Source: Bacteroidota bacterium
GTDB lineage: Bacteria > Bacteroidota > Bacteroidia > Chitinophagales > Chitinophagaceae
DNA length: 64,000 nt
Reading direction: 5' to 3'
Assembly: GCA_016868815.1 (NCBI GenBank)
Contig: VGFQ01000006.1
Location: forward strand, 1-64,000
Position 1 is the first letter of the stretch, and each line of letters starts with the position of its first letter. The notes beneath the pieces are model-generated. The model worked only from the letters and a program-made list of their open reading frames with translations, made no database searches and was not told the origin of the DNA. Position numbers and translations under genes: made by a program. Shown piece by piece: positions 63,450-64,000 of the stretch.

Positions 63450-64000
63450 ATGAAAAGTATACTCCTTGTCTTCTGTGCAATAGGCACATACCTGCTGGCC
63501 GGTGCACAACCCTTCGACCTCCTCATCCGCAACGGACGGCTCATCGACCCGCGAAACGGCATCGACGCCAAGATGGACATCGCCGTGCGCGACGGGAAAG
63601 TCGCCCAAGTGGCTACAAAGATCGAGGGCACCGCCAAACAGGCAGTCGACGCCACCGGTATGATCGTCTCGCCCGGCCTCATCGATATCCACGGCCATAT
63701 CTTCCACGGTACGCAGGAAGACCACTATCTGAGCGATGGACTCAGTGCCCTGCCGCCCGATGGCTTTACACTGCGCGTGGGCGTCACTACCATCGTTGAC
63801 TGTGGCGGCGCCGGATGGCGCAATTTCTCCACCTTCAAGAAAAACGTTATCGATAAGTCCATCACCCGCGTCCTCTCCTTCCTGAACATCGTCGGGCACG
63901 GGATGCGCGGCGGCAACTGGGAACAGGACCTAGCCGATATGGATCCGAAACTCTCGGCCAACGCCGCACGCGCCAATAAGGCACATATCGTCGGCTTCAA
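63450..64000 (+). CDS. Exported amidohydrolase/deacetylase-like metallohydrolase (3' end outside window)
   Basis: First 183 codons of a gene starting ATG 63450 with a Sec signal peptide (ILLVFCAIGTYLLAGAQ). Amidohydrolase pattern: DLLIRNGRLIDPRNGIDAKM, then AVDATGMIVSPGLIDIHGHIFHG with the metal-binding His-x-His, and VGVTTIVDCGGAGWRNF. D-aminoacylase-, dihydroorotase- and N-acetyl-sugar-deacetylase-like enzymes look like this; a SelA-like neighbour suggests an amino-sugar or acylated amino-acid substrate. Divergent from RidA-SelA-RraA, so probably one regulated unit. Confidence 0.87.
   Translation, partial: MKSILLVFCAIGTYLLAGAQPFDLLIRNGRLIDPRNGIDAKMDIAVRDGKVAQVATKIEGTAKQAVDATGMIVSPGLIDIHGHIFHGTQEDHYLSDGLSALPPDGFTLRVGVTTIVDCGGAGWRNFSTFKKNVIDKSITRVLSFLNIVGHGMRGGNWEQDLADMDPKLSANAARANKAHIVGF

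Noticed and set aside
1-64000. CRISPR array, tRNA, rRNA, insertion sequences
   Set aside because: I saw no tandem repeat-spacer pattern, tRNA cloverleaf, rRNA segment or transposase-like frame; a computed search was not possible.

Overview
The window looks like chromosomal DNA from a Bacteroidota bacterium. Two SusC/SusD outer-membrane pairs, lipobox lipoproteins without clear Shine-Dalgarno sites, a polysaccharide utilisation locus with sulfatase and lyases, and candidate promoters of the TTTG / TAnnTTTG type all point there. By eye the sequence is GC-rich and densely coding. I cannot name a genus; a soil or freshwater Chitinophagales/Sphingobacteriales-type organism is only a guess.

Layout. 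(1) 1-9267, minus strand: a SusC/SusD operon that continues into uronate/aldarate catabolism: HpcH/HpaI aldolase, GntP-family permease, mannonate-dehydratase-like protein and a GarR-like reductase cut by the window edge. (2) 9686-43787, minus strand: about 34 kb of tightly packed, co-directional genes forming an extracellular contractile injection system (eCIS, Afp/PVC/MAC/AlgoCIS-like). In transcription order: a membrane nSTAND NTPase with a beta-propeller, a TonB-dependent receptor, a 2-TM peptide, Pvc16-like terminator, an unknown protein, sheath, tube, (intrinsic terminator), second tube protein, DUF5908, LysM protein, VgrG-like spike, gp25, a very large Afp11-like baseplate protein, a fibre-like protein, an Afp12-like baseplate protein, a 2,014-residue tape-measure protein, an AAA+ ATPase, then a tail of envelope-associated genes (degenerate PLD-like/Ig protein, DUF4407, exported protein, GH18-like pseudoglycosidase, 2-TM peptide). 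(3) 43884-59179: a convergent locus for an acidic, probably sulfated glycan: DOMON-like exported protein, sulfatase, heparinase II/III-like lyase and PL8 lyase on plus; SusC, SusD, two surface lipoproteins and an alginate-lyase/beta-helix fusion on minus. (4) 59240-59990: scar holding the N-terminal stubs of two divergent genes (KDGal-kinase-like and DUF5009/acyltransferase-like). (5) 59992-64000: CBM9-like protein, then exported RraA-like, SelA-like and RidA-like proteins, divergent from an exported amidohydrolase.

How it fits together. The two glycan regions would take up and cleave uronate-containing polymers outside the cell and in the periplasm and pass uronate products to the aldolase/dehydratase/reductase set. 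The eCIS cluster splits these regions. It has sheath, tube, baseplate, spike, tape measure, ATPase and terminator but no head, terminase, integrase or T6SS membrane-complex genes, so it is not a prophage or a canonical T6SS. Its most unusual parts are the sensor-like STAND protein and TonB receptor at the operon head, the terminator placed immediately after the tube gene, and the membrane/pseudoglycosidase module at the end.
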